NCBI GenBank assembly: GCA_031772625.1
Contig: CM062820.1
Coordinates: forward strand, 1,072,603,369 to 1,072,667,368
Direction: 5' to 3'
Length of the DNA: 64,000 bases
From: Pinus tabuliformis
Lineage: Eukaryota; Streptophyta; Pinopsida; Pinales; Pinaceae
The notes beneath the pieces were generated by a model. It ran no database searches. It saw only the letters and a list, made by a program, of their open reading frames with translations, and had not been told where the DNA came from. This document shows, piece after piece, positions 48,978 through 58,490 of the stretch. Each line of letters opens with the position of its first letter. The stretch's first letter is position 1. A program made the position numbers and the translations under genes.

Positions 48978-49520
48978 TTGTACATGCGCAGAATGTGTAC
49001 GATCATCCTGTTGACGACCTCAGACTGGCCATCAGTTTGAGGATGGAAGGCTGTGGACTTAGTGAGTTTGGTGTCCAGCATCGACCAGAGGCTAGACCAA
49101 AATGTACTGAGGAACCTACTATCCCGATCGGAAATGATAGACTGTGGGATCCCAAAGTGTACCCATACTCGTTCAAAGAAGAGTTTAGAAGTGGCTTCTG
49201 CTGTGATATTCTTCTTGCAGGCTGCCATAATGGCCATCTTCGAGAACCTATCGACGACCAAAAAAACACAGTCATTTCCATGCCTAGTGGAAGGGAGGCC
49301 TGACATGTAATCCATGGAGATGGATTCCCAAGGTCGACTAGGGGTAGGTAGCGGGGTATAGAGGCCTTGCTTCTTGATGGTCGGTTTGGCAATGGCGCAA
49401 GCAGTGCATGATCTGATGTACTTCCCGACATCCTATCGAAGATTCGGCCAATAGAAATATTTCTGCAGTACTGCCACGGTTTTTTCGACCCCAAAATGGC
49501 CAACGGCCCAACTGTAGTGT
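48978..49520 (-). pseudogene. G2 integrase zinc finger and core
   Basis: The zinc finger (HYSWAVGHFGVEK, then CTACAIAKP) is crossed by a stop at 49433 in PNLR*DVGKYI. The core keeps all catalytic residues: D in MDYMSGLPS, D in ISDRDSRFL and E in QSEVVNRM. A stop follows ILRMYK at 48974. Confidence 0.9.
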
Positions 49521-50422
49521 GCTTCCCAAATCATCTTGGCACGCTCACTTGAAGGAACACAAAGGTGAACCAGGTGGCATAACAGGTCGTCCTGGAGGTG
49601 AAAATCTGGAACACGCTGACCCTCCAAGAGTGTCTGGTATGTGTGGCCGAATTCCAGGTCGCTTTTGTAGAGCAGTGGCCAATCAGAAGTCTCGTGCCCA
49701 CAAGAGTTGAGCATGGTGGTTAACGCCATGATCGGTGGTTGACTGAGGCAATCTACAACATTATTGGTGCTGCCCTTCTTATACTTGATATTCAAATGGA
49801 AGTGTTGCAGGTATGTGGACCACTTCTGATGGCGATCATTCTGCAATTTCCCTTGGGTCTGTATGAACTGCAGGGGTCGGTGGTCCATGTGGATGACCTT
49901 TTCCTTCCCCAAAATATAATGCTTCCATTGTCGGCAGGCCTGCACAATAGAATACATCTCTTTTTCATAAGTGGGGTACTTTCGGACTGTGTCTGAAAGT
50001 GTCTCACTGTGATATGCCACTGGATGCCCGTGTTGAGTAAGGACTGCCCCAATAGCATAGTCAGAGGCATCTGTCTCGACCTCAAATGGTTGTTGCAAGT
50101 CTGGTAATGCAAGAACTGGTGTTGTGCAGAGTCGATCTTTCAACTCTGTGAATGCCTTCTGTTGAGATTTAGACCAAAAAAATTTTGCTTTCGCTCCTCC
50201 CTTGGTGACCTGACTCAAGGGCCACGTGATATGAGAAAATCCCAACACGAACCTGCGGTAGAAGTTGGCAAGGCCTAGAAAGCTGCGAAGCTCTGTCAGA
50301 GTGGTTGGAGATGGCCAATCCCGAATGACTTGGATCTTGGCTGGATCCACATGCACCCCCCGTTCATCAATAATGTATCCCAGATACTGAACCTGGGTCA
50401 TGCCAAAAGTGCATTTCTCCAA
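49521..50422 (-). pseudogene. G2 RNase H region
   Basis: It begins after the RT thumb (MEKCTFGMTQVQYLGYIIDE) and contains ELRSFLGLANFYRRFVLGFS. RNase H carries D in VETDASDYAIGAVL, E in YEKEMYSIVQACRQWKHY and D in VIHMDHRPLQF. It ends VVDCLSQPP and a connection of 130 residues to the integrase zinc finger. This 329-codon frame is open, with flanking stops on both sides. Confidence 0.9.
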
Positions 50423-51085
50423 ATTGGCACATTACTTGTGTTGTCGTAGTGTTTAGAGAACCTGTCAGATGTGGTGGAGGTGCTCTTCCCAAGTCTTGCT
50501 AAAGATCAAGATGTCATCCAAGTATACCACTACAAATGAGTTGGTGAATGGCCGCAAGATGTCGTCCATTAGCCTCATGAAGGTTGCAGGAGCATTCGTC
50601 AATCCGAAAGGCATAACCAACCATTCGAAAAGGCCCTCCTTGGCTTTGAAGGCAGTTTTCCACATATCGGAGGGTTCGATTGGTACCTGGTGATATCCTG
50701 ACTTCAAATCGATCTTGCTGAAATATTTTTCCCCCTTTAGTTGGTCCAGGAGGTCATCAATCCGTGGGATTGGGTACCTATTACGGACAGTGATCTTGTT
50801 CAGCGCCCGATAGTCAATACAGAGTCTCCAAGTCCTATCCTTCTTTTGTACCAGCACGATCAGGCTCCCACAGGGCGATGAACTCGAACGGATGTGACCT
50901 TTTTGTAGCAGCTCCTGAATCTGCCTCTTGATTTCATTGTTCTCCAGAACAGAGCACCGATAGATTGGTCCATTGGGAAGCGGTGAACCTGGGGTCAGAT
51001 CAATGGAGTGCTTGACCTGACAGTGCAAAGGAACCCCTGTGGGGGAGATGAAGATGTCCTCATACTCCTCCACAACCTTGTCCAT
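50423..51085 (-). pseudogene. G2 reverse transcriptase
   Basis: [20 protein letters not shown] leads to [64 protein letters not shown] and the catalytic [13 protein letters not shown] (about 50525). Two or three stops in 50462-50425 (HHI*QVL*) separate it from the thumb. The catalytic YLDD is kept. Confidence 0.95.
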
Positions 51086-51775
51086 CTATAGTTATCGTGC
51101 GGAGGGGCCCTGTCTGGAGGTCGTGGCCACCGTATTCTTCTTTTCTTGAGGGCGTATCATCAGGAAAACAAACTTCCCGGTTTTGGAAATGAGCTTACTG
51201 CATTGTTTTGCAGTAACCAAAGAGATGGCGGTAGGCGGTGCTACCTCTGATATCTTGTACAAATTATTTCCCAAAGTAACAATAACAGCACGGGGCCTTG
51301 ACTCATACACAGCATGTCACTTCCACCAGTATGGTTGTCCTAATAACACATCAAAAACTTCAAGGGGAGCAATGTCACACAATACCTCATCCGTGAAGGG
51401 CTTGATGTTGTATGGAAGGCGACACTGTTGACTCACGCGAAGATCCCGTCCTTGGTGCAGCCACCCAATGGTGTATGGTTGTGGATGCGCTATGGTCGGT
51501 AAGCCCAGCCGTTTCACGACCTCTGCCAAAATGAGGTTCTTTTGGCTCCCGCTGTCGACAATGAACTTTAGCAGGGAGCCCTTTACCCACATCTGGGAGT
51601 GGAAGAGACGCTCCTCCTCCTCTGGATCTTCAGGTTCCTCCTTCTGGATCTTCGTGGTGGCAACGGTGGTGTTGGGCTCCGCATTGATAATCTGCTTCCC
51701 TTTGTCACTCCCCTTATCGGGTTCTGACTCAGATTCAGAACATGCATCTGATTCTGAAACCTTTAGCTCGGCCAC
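51086..51775 (-). pseudogene. G2 aspartic protease and linker
   Basis: The acidic linker (SESDACSESESEPDKGSD) leads to KFIVDSGSQKNLILAEV with DSG intact, then LRVSQQCRLPYNIKPFT and VFDVLLGQPYWWK. One stop follows at about 51317, and the linker to RT (51310-51092) is open. In the nested relative G1 the same Asp is lost. Confidence 0.9.
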
Positions 51776-52695
51776 CAGTTACTGCTTGGCCCGACACTCA
51801 CTTGTGTTGTGAGTGGAGCTCTTATGGAACTCACACCACTTTCCGGTGTCCTTTTTCGGCTTCGCGACGCTGTTCTTTGCTTGCAGCTTTGGCAGTTGTC
51901 TTGGGCCACCCCGCCTTGGCTTTGTCCTTTGTTCTACGGTTTGGGGGCACCTTTCCCTTGTTTTGGGTTTGCAGACCCAAAGTCTCGCTTCTTCTGTTTA
52001 AACTTTTGCTCAACCTTGAAGGAATATCGGTATGCCATGCTGAGCGAGGAGATGTTCAGGAATTCTATTTCTTCTTGGATGTACTTGTGCAGGCAGCCAC
52101 GGTATTTGAGTACCAAATGCTGCTCTGTATCCTTGATACCCAACTTTGTGCGAAGGGTATGGAAAATATTGGTAAACTCTGGTACGTCTTGGTCCCTTCC
52201 CTGCCGTAGCGTGGTCCACTTTATGTATTGATCCTCATAGCTTCCAACAGGGTAGTACTGCTCCTTCATGGCATCTCGGAATGAATCCCAAGTCGGTGTG
52301 ACTGAAAATAGTGAGCCTGTACTTTCATCCTTCTGCTCGCAGTAGGTTTCCCACCAATCCTTGATGTGGGGGGCTGCTTTGAGAAGAGCGAAAATAATCT
52401 TTTCCCGACTGGAAAAATCATGAACAGAAAAATAACCCTCTAGCACATTTAACCATTTATCGACGGCATCTGCGTCTATTTGACCCTCGAATATGGGGAT
52501 TTCAAAATCAACTTGTACCTTAAATGGTGTGGCATTTCTAGAGTTGCTGTTGGAAGCCGATGCGTCGCCCCTGGGCAGCCACTGAAGGATTTGGGAAAAG
52601 TTGTCCATCATCGCATTCCTTTGTCGCTCGAGGGATTCTTCGAGCAAGATTTTGATAGGATCTCCTGCCCCCTCGTATTTCTTTTCATCCGCCAT
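51776..52695 (-). pseudogene. G2 gag
   Basis: MADEKKYEGAGDPIKILLEE (52695) starts a 253-aa open part with the gag core (EIPIFEGQIDADAVDKWLNV, then WTTLRQGRDQDVPEFTNIF). A frameshift near 51940 follows. The basic region and a Cys/His stretch KWCEFHKSSTHNTSEC (about 51840-51795) come next, and a stop separates it from the protease. The CxxH..H..C spacing is not the canonical CCHC knuckle. Confidence 0.9.
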
Positions 52696-52815
52696 GGGAG
52701 GCCGTCGGGATTTGCGAGGCTAGTCTTGCAAAGGTTCGACCAGTTCAAGCCCTAACTCCTTATATCCCGACCTCGTTGGGGACATGCAAAGAAAAACAGA
52801 GAAGAAAAGCAGACC

Positions 52816-52827
52816 GCTCTGAGACCA
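52816..52827 (-). other. G2 primer-binding site
   Basis: The minus strand reads TGGTCTCAGAGC one base inside the LTR. It differs at one base from the initiator-Met complement. Confidence 0.8.
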
Positions 52828-52828
52828 C

Positions 52829-53447
52829 TGATCCATATTTAAACAGGAACGCAATAAAATACAGAGATAACCATAAAGACAGATATGCAGTGGAAATAAT
52901 ACCTCAATTCATTACTGTAAAATACTGAAATATGCTTACAAACAGAAATGGAAATAAACCAGCTAGGGTGATGGTAGCTTATCTCTGAGAAGAGATGTGG
53001 TGGCTACATGCCTCTGAACTGTCTTACAATGAGGCTCGGAGGCCTATTTATTGTTGAGAAACAATGGAAAACCCTTCACATTCCAAAACCTAACCCTAGA
53101 AGATGAAATGCCAAATTGTGGGCCCCGTTTTTGGGTAAGTTGGTACATCAACTTCCTGGGGTCGCGAATTGGTCGTACTATCTCCGTTTGACGTGCATGA
53201 TAGCCCGTTGGAAATATCTCTCCGAGGACTATGACGGAAAAGGCGATTTTTATCAAAAAAATTGCTGGTGGTAGATTTCCCAAAAAACGTCGTTTAGGGC
53301 CTCAAAACAGCTCCGGAAGTTTAGGACCCGAAAGACTGCTAAAAATAGTAAATTGTGCTATAATTAAGGAAAGTGAAAAAATTGTAAGAAGCACTAGAGG
53401 GGATCCAAGTGGAATTAGCGGGTGGCCACCAATATCCACCTGGATCA
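52829..53447 (-). repeat. 5' LTR of G2
   Basis: TGATCCATATTT...CACCTGGATCA, 619 bp on the plus strand. X LTR sequence resumes at once with GTTGCTAAGG. Confidence 0.95.
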
Positions 53448-53481
53448 GTTGCTAAGGAAAGAGCAGTTTTGAGGTTCAACA
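53448..53481 (-). repeat. 5' LTR of X, right remainder
   Basis: GTTGCTAAGGAAAGAGC...GGTTCAACA matches 23265-23298 and closes X. The next five bases, TTAGC, are its target duplication. Confidence 0.85.
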
Positions 53482-53957
53482 TTAGCTTATCTCTGAGAAG
53501 AGGTGTGGTGGCTACATGCCTCTGAACTGTGTTACAATGAGGCTCCAAGGCCTATTTATTGTTGGAAACAATGTACAACCCTAAACATCCAAAAACCTAA
53601 CCCTAGGAGAGGAAACGCCAAACTGTGGGCCCCGTTTCGAGTAAATTGGTACACCAACTTCTTGGGGTCATAAATTTGGAATATGATATCCATTTGACGT
53701 TCACAATAGCTCGTTAGAAAGATCTATCCGAGGACTACAACTTTGGGAAGAGAAAAATTATTTCACAACCGATGTTGCTCCGAGTTTTCCCAAAAAAATG
53801 TCATTTAAGGCCTCAAAACGGCTCCGGAAGTTTAGGACTCGAAAAACTGCTAAAAATAGTAAATTGTGCTACAATTACGGAAGCTGAAAAATTGAAAGAG
53901 ACAGTTGTGGGGGTCCAAGTGGGATAGGTGGGTGGCCGCTAACATCCACCTAGATCA
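53482..53957 (-). repeat. 5' LTR of G1, right remainder
   Basis: TTAGCTTATCTCTGAGAAG...CACCTAGATCA matches 9860-10329 and closes G1. ATAGA at 53958-53962 completes its duplication. Confidence 0.9.
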
Positions 53958-54354
53958 ATAGAGTCAAGAAATGAATGGCGGAGATTTAATCTAAGTATTG
54001 GCGAAAGGAGAAAGACGGGAACCAATATGCACTATAGGATTTAAAGGCCTTGTCATCCAACGGATATCAGGCCGTAAGTTGGTTGGGCGTTAACCGTAAG
54101 GGTGGATCCAAACTTTTATAGGTTGAGAATTTATAATTCCCATCGGCTCCGAAAAGGTGTTAAACCTCACGTAAGTGTCCCACCCAACATTGTTTTGGAC
54201 CGTTAGATCAGGAAGATCTAAATCAACGGTCACAAAGTGTCAGCCAGTTTGGTGATCAGGAAAAGACATCAGCCATTGGATCGAAGACAAGATCAACGGT
54301 GGAGAGAAAGGTTACTATAAAGGAATTGAAAAGGTGGAACTGAAGAGGTTATAG
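53958..54354 (+). repeat. Second LTR of element A, right part
   Basis: ATAGAGTCAAGAAATGAATG.. matches 5686-6068 of the first LTR, including TATAAAGG. The match ends at GTTATAG (54354), where the first LTR reads GTTATAG|GTGTTG. Confidence 0.85.
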
Positions 54355-54699
54355 GCGCAGTTTAATTTCATTTGAAGTTTGGTTGTAATCGCATATCATA
54401 CGTGAGAGGCAAAGGAGGCACGTAATGATTTAATGCGATAGTGCGATAGTCGTTGATCTGGGTGAAAGAAATCAATGGTGGGGAAGGTTATCACATATCA
54501 CAAGTTGAAAGCTCCAAAGGTATACTCTATTGAGTTTAATGAAGAGTTAAGTTATAAAGTTCTGAGAGGGAGACTAATGAAGGGTTAGACTATGGGAAGT
54601 CCGACGAAATGTTTTCACCTGAAGATTAAATGAAGGACCTTAAACTTAGCTTATGAAGGGTTTGACCAAGGTGGTCATAGGAATTCCTAGGTCTCAAGC
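54355..54699 (+). mobile_element. Second copy of element A internal sequence
   Basis: GCGCAGTTTAATTTCATTTG.. matches 7187-7530, the region just downstream of the primer site, and keeps the start of ORF1 (MKGLTKVV at about 54651). The PBS and LTR 3' part (6069-7183 in the first copy) are missing. At about 54699 homology ends. Confidence 0.75.
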
Positions 54700-55060
54700 A
54701 TCAGTATGTGTGTTGACCAATCAAGAGAATGGTAGGGACTATATCTTTAACTCAAGCTAGTGAAGAAGCCACGAAAATCAAAGAATTGAACAATACTTCT
54801 AGAGGAGTTAGACTTACTTTTCACGAAACAAGGTTCGTACAGAGAGCTAGAGTTCTACCAGTGTGTCACAAATGTTGTAGCGGCTACAACCACCCTCCAA
54901 AATTTTTCCTCCACTATATTTTGGAGCCTCCCTCCTCAAAATCTCAGAAACATGTCTTGCACTCCTTAGGTGCTTGTGTTCTATTTGAAGTTATCTTTCA
55001 CTTTGTAGCTTGTGTTTGCTAACTTGTTTTGTTGACCAACCACAAGCTGACCCCGTGACT
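54700..55060 (+). CDS. Hypothetical 97-aa ORF (54729-55022)
   Basis: MVGTISLTQASEEATKIKEL starts a short frame ending in a hydrophobic Cys-containing tail (FEVIFHFVACVC). It lies directly after the A copy and before the motif-rich region. There is no recognised domain and coding status is doubtful. It could be part of an unknown repeat. Confidence 0.2.
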
Positions 55061-56399
55061 TGGTTCACATCTCGTTCTCGTAATGTCTTGGAAAATTGTG
55101 CAATCCTAGAGGGAAACCTACCTTCCTCTCAAGAATTGTGTAGAGAAGCCTAGCAATCAGCCCTTCTCTCTAGAAATGTGCAGAGCAGTCTAGCAGACAA
55201 CCTTGCTTAGAGAAATTGCATAGAAAATCCAGACACTACACTTTAGCTCAGGAATTGCACAGACGCAGCTGGAAGCTTGTCTTCAGATGGGAAATTGCAC
55301 AAAGCATGAGAGGTGGCCAAAGCCACTAAGCCCAAGAATTGTTCAGAAGCATTCATCATTTTGTTTTCCGATGCATGTGCCAGCAAGTTTCTCGGTTCCC
55401 TCCAGAGCTGCACAATATTCCCATGCATGCATGATAGTATTTCTTGGAAATGCAAAAAGCATCCCTAAAGATAGGGATCTATTTTTAGCACTGGGAGTTA
55501 CATGCAAGTTGATTTTAGAAACTTCCCGCTGAGTGTCATTTTTCCCTAGATTTGTGGCATGAGAATCATAAACTCTAAATATACCAAATATATTTAAACG
55601 ATGCCCCAGAGCTCATTATACACATTCAATATTGGAGCTCTACAGGAACCTTCGGCACAATCGGCACAACTTTTTCGGGTAAGTTTTGCTTTTCAAGTCT
55701 TTTGCTACTTTTTCTGTTGCTTTTATTTTGTTGACTTGTGTGAGTGATGTTTTTCATGTTTTATTGAACGACCATTAGCATTTTAGTTTGTTTTAACTTG
55801 TAGAAGTGTTGTTTCAAGTTTTGCATTGTCTTTCTTAAGTGTCACATGCATGACATTGTCTTTGCACTAACGGTCGTCGTTGTGGCGACCCTCTCCACTA
55901 GCTTCGTTGTTTGTCCGTTTTATTGATTCTTGCATTGGTTTTGATTGCATGCATGATCATTCACTCATGTCTACACCATCCTTCAATCATGCATTCATAT
56001 CTACTCGTTTGCAATTTTCCCTTGGGCAGATTTGATTTTCCTTAGCTCAAATATTGCTTTCCCCGACATGCTCTATGCATTCCTGAACATCAAGGCTTTG
56101 CCTTGGCTCCAGGAATTACACAGAGGCTAGTTGTCACTGGACTCTAACTATGCTTTGCGCAGTTCTGGGAGACATTGCCCAGTCTTTCCCAGTGGGATTG
56201 CACAATGCACAATCCCATCCAACATTCAAGTCAAACTGAACTGTGCATTGTGCAGTTCCAGCCCACAGTCAACCCAGCTGGACTGCTCTCTACGTAGTTC
56301 CAGTCAAAAGTAGGTCTCACAAGCAGCTGAGAATGCATAATGTGCAGTTCTAGCTGACATTTTCCCAAAAATTGAGAGTCACTAATGTGTAATCTTTCC
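55061..56399. other. Unclassified region with recurrent AATTGCACAG words
   Basis: Related words recur at irregular 45-70-bp steps: AATTGTGTAGAGAAGCCTAG, AAATGTGCAGAGCAGTCTAG, GGAATTGCACAGACGCAG, GAAATTGCACAAAGCATG, AGAATTGTTCAGAAGC and later AATTACACAGAGGCTAG. A second cluster at 56150-56350 uses TGTGCAGTTC/TGCACAATGCACAATCC. A consensus splice donor CGG|GTAAGT lies at 55679. No ORF with a known domain. The region continues beyond the copia insertion at 61960. Confidence 0.4.
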
Positions 56400-56578
56400 T
56401 GCTGAAACCTAATCATTAGGATTGGGTGAACATAATGTAAATAAATAAATAAGTAATATGAACAGTCATTGGGAGATGAAGTGAACAGTCTCTCCCTCAT
56501 GTATATAATGAAGACCAACCTAAAGGAATAAAATATACGAATCAATTTTTCTTTGAGGAGTTACTGCCTAGCCTGACA
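56400..56578 (+). repeat. Copia 5' LTR
   Basis: TGCTGAAACCTAATC...CTGACA. It includes GTATATAATG (TATA) at about 56500 and AATAAA at about 56526. Confidence 0.9.
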
Positions 56579-56591
56579 TGGTGTCAGGGTC
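56579..56591 (+). other. Copia primer-binding site
   Basis: TGGTGTCAGGGTC directly follows the LTR. It resembles the initiator-Met site TGGTATCAGAGC with two to three changes. Confidence 0.75.
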
Positions 56592-57582
56592 AGCTCCCAA
56601 AATAGTTGTAACTCCCTTTTGCCTACTGCTCTCTGTCCACTGCCCCTATGCACTCTATCTGCCATAATTAATTCTGAATCCTCTGACCTGATAGCCTCAA
56701 ACCTGGAAACCTTCTGAATCGCTGCTGCGAAAGTGTTCATCCTTGAGGCCGTGCTGCTGTGAAAGTTTACTGCGTAGCTGCAGACTTGTGAGCAGCCTTG
56801 GTGGTGAGCTACCTGCTTGATACATGGTGCCTCCACGCAGGACTGAACTACATGGAGCCTTCGTATGAGGATTCGAAATATCAGCCTTGGGGTTTCTGGT
56901 AGAGCCTCGCCTCTGGACCACGCTAGAGAGAACTGATACTATAACGGTGGTAATATAACGTTGGAGAGAACTGATACCTAAACATAGTCTTATTAACGTT
57001 GTTCATAGCATTGTATTAACGAAGTCTTATTAACGTTATTCATAGCATTGATGCAGTCTTATTAACATTGTTCATAGCATTGTATTAACGCAGTCTTATT
57101 AACATTGTTCATAGCATTGACGCAGTCTTATTAACGTTGTTCATAGCATTGTATTAACGCAGTTAATACTATTGTTGGCATATAACGTTGGTAACATTGT
57201 TCTTGGCATATAAAGTTGGTAACGTTGGTTTTTTTGGCTATACGTTGAAGTTTTTTTGGCCATACACTGGTATACAAGTGTGGTATACAACAGACTGTTC
57301 ACTGGTTTATGAAGTACAAGCATTGAAGTTAAATGCGTTGAATATACATGGCATGTGTTGAACTGTTTTTGGTACACTTTCCTATAATGTATATGTGAGT
57401 TGAGCCCTGATTTTGTGCATGTTTTAAAATCGCCTTTGTGTGTTAAAATTTTTTGAAGGGCTACACTGGGTGATAAATGTAAAAAGAAACCGATATATTT
57501 TGAATAGTGCCGATATATATGTCTTGGGTATTGACATTTGCTGTCAACTAGAGTTTTGCGGCAAAAGTTTTTTTGTTACAGT
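56592..57582 (+). other. Copia leader with tandem repeats
   Basis: An untranslated leader before gag. It contains the tandem array at 56985-57165 and a shorter GTTGGCATATAACGTTGGTA duplication at 57172-57225. No protein evident. Confidence 0.6.
56985..57165 (+). repeat. Tandem array in copia leader
   Basis: Units of about 30 bp, TCTTATTAACRTTGTTCATAGCATTG, alternate with short links GTATTAACGCAG or ACGCAG. About six units are visible. The array is AT-rich with recurring AACGTT palindromes. Confidence 0.85.
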
Positions 57583-58490
57583 ATGCATTCAATCATATCC
57601 ATTGTGGGAATAGTTCTCACTGGCAAAGAGAACTACCCTGAGTGGTCCCGAATGATAAAACACATGCTCATTTTCAATGAGTTGTGGGAAGGAGTGTATG
57701 TTGGAGACAGAGACAAAGAGCCAGAACAACCTACCTCAAAAAAAGAGCTCGTCATTTGGGAAAATAAAAACAACAAAGCTTACGCATTAATCGTAGAATC
57801 TATAAATGAAGAGGTGAGTCACCATATTTCACCATGTTCAACTGCTTTTGAAGCCTTAAAAAAGCTGAAAGAACTCTATGACTCACATTCTGCACTTGAA
57901 GTTGTTCAGCTCATGATTGAACTCTTCACTCTTGAACTGTAAAATAATGATCCTCTTGCTCTTACATCTGAAGTAAAGTCTATAATGCATGATATCAAAT
58001 CCACTAAGGTTGAATTGGATATTCCTCTTATTTCTTTTCTCAAGGCGCTTTATCTTACATACTCCAATTATCTTGAGTCATTGCAAGCAAATGGAAATCT
58101 CAAAGATATCACCTTTGACTCTCTTGTGAAAAAGTTTGTTGAAAGAGAGAAAGCTTTTGGAAAGAAAACAACCCCTGAATCTTCTGAAGAGGCTTTGTGC
58201 CTTTCTCATAAAGAAAAGCATCCTGCTCAAGATTCTTCAAGAGGAAGATATTTCAGAGGCAGGGGAGGCAGACACTCTCAAGGAGAAAAGGCAGATTTGC
58301 ACTGCATACGCTGCAAAAGAAATGGATCACATGATGCCTCTACATGCAAGTTACCATGGGACAAAATTGAGCAGCAAAGAAACCAACAGAAAGGTAAAAA
58401 TGATGATACAGACAAAGGTAAAGCACCTGAATCCACTCACTATGTTGTGGCACAATGTAATATTGGAGTAAATGAAGATTTATTTAATGC
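57583..58490 (+). pseudogene. Copia gag
   Basis: It starts at MHSIISIVGIVLTGKENYPE near 57583. The UBN2-like gag core includes NYPEWSRMIKHMLIFNELW and LKKLKELYDSHSALEVVQLM. A stop at 57940 (FTLEL*NNDPL) splits it, and the second half holds a Gly/Arg patch and knuckle (CIRCKRNGSHDASTC). Normal length is about 300 aa. One stop is the only clear break. Confidence 0.85.

Larger units (their letters stand above)
47582..53447 (-). mobile_element. Element G2: nearly complete Ty3/gypsy, sister of G1
   Basis: A 5,866-bp element with LTRs 47582-48201 and 52829-53447, primer site, gag, protease, RT, RNase H, integrase and a chromodomain-like tail. I count about 31 differences between the LTRs over about 619 bp, near 5 percent, so it is among the younger insertions here. 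The polypurine tract (minus GGGGGAGGAA, 48202-48211) adjoins the 3' LTR. Several stop codons make it inactive. Confidence 0.95.
21517..53481 (-). mobile_element. Element X: large Ty3/gypsy (Athila/Tat-like) with a third ORF, interrupted by Y and G2
   Basis: Its LTRs are 21517-23298 (3') and 45818-47581 plus 53448-53481 (5'). The Asp-tRNA primer site at 45797-45814 is typical of Athila/Tat lineages. Minus-strand order is gag, protease, RT, RNase H, integrase, then an extra ORF before the polypurine tract. Its own length without Y and G2 is about 12.4 kb. Pol is relatively well kept: integrase has all zinc-binding and catalytic residues, but stops and one frameshift are present in RT-RNase H. 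Host duplication is GTAGC/TTAGC. Confidence 0.9.
9708..53957 (-). mobile_element. Element G1: Ty3/gypsy, deletion derivative, interrupted by Z and X
   Basis: It is bounded by LTRs with TGATTC...GATCA ends and by the 5-bp duplication ATAGA (9703-9707 and 53958-53962). Without the elements inserted into it, G1 is only about 3.3 kb. It keeps LTRs, a primer site, gag, protease and a scrap of the integrase tail, but lacks reverse transcriptase, RNase H and the integrase core. It is the same family as G2 (47582-53447), which shows what is missing. Orientation is minus, so the 5' LTR is the right one. Confidence 0.9.
4556..54699 (+). mobile_element. Element A: pol-less LTR retrotransposon (LARD-like), interrupted by G1
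   Basis: Direct repeats beginning TGATGYAKGAGCATTAGCTC at 4556 and 8582 flank 1.4 kb of internal sequence that starts with a perfect initiator-Met primer site. No protease, reverse transcriptase or integrase is present, so it would have depended on enzymes from other elements, as large retrotransposon derivatives do. The second LTR is cut at 9707 by G1 and resumes at 53958-53962. After about 54354 the sequence does not end as an LTR but passes into a second copy of the internal region (54355-54699). A therefore looks like LTR-internal-LTR-internal and may be a rearranged tandem unit. It has no clean right end and no TSD can be given. Confidence 0.75.

Noticed and set aside
48860-49310. Plus-strand ORFs of 85-147 aa
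   Set aside because: Antisense to the G2 integrase with intact DDE residues on the minus strand.
51742-52231. Plus-strand ORFs of 140-155 aa with Leu/Cys-rich hydrophobic sequence
   Set aside because: Antisense to G2 gag. The hydrophobicity comes from the reverse reading of a charged protein.
53484-53957. A third solo LTR of the G family
   Set aside because: It is the second half of the G1 LTR at 21367-21516, separated by X. The halves rejoin at TAGC.
56985-57165. CRISPR-like repeat-spacer pattern
   Set aside because: Plant retroelement leader. The links between repeats are themselves repeated, and no cas gene or unique spacers exist.
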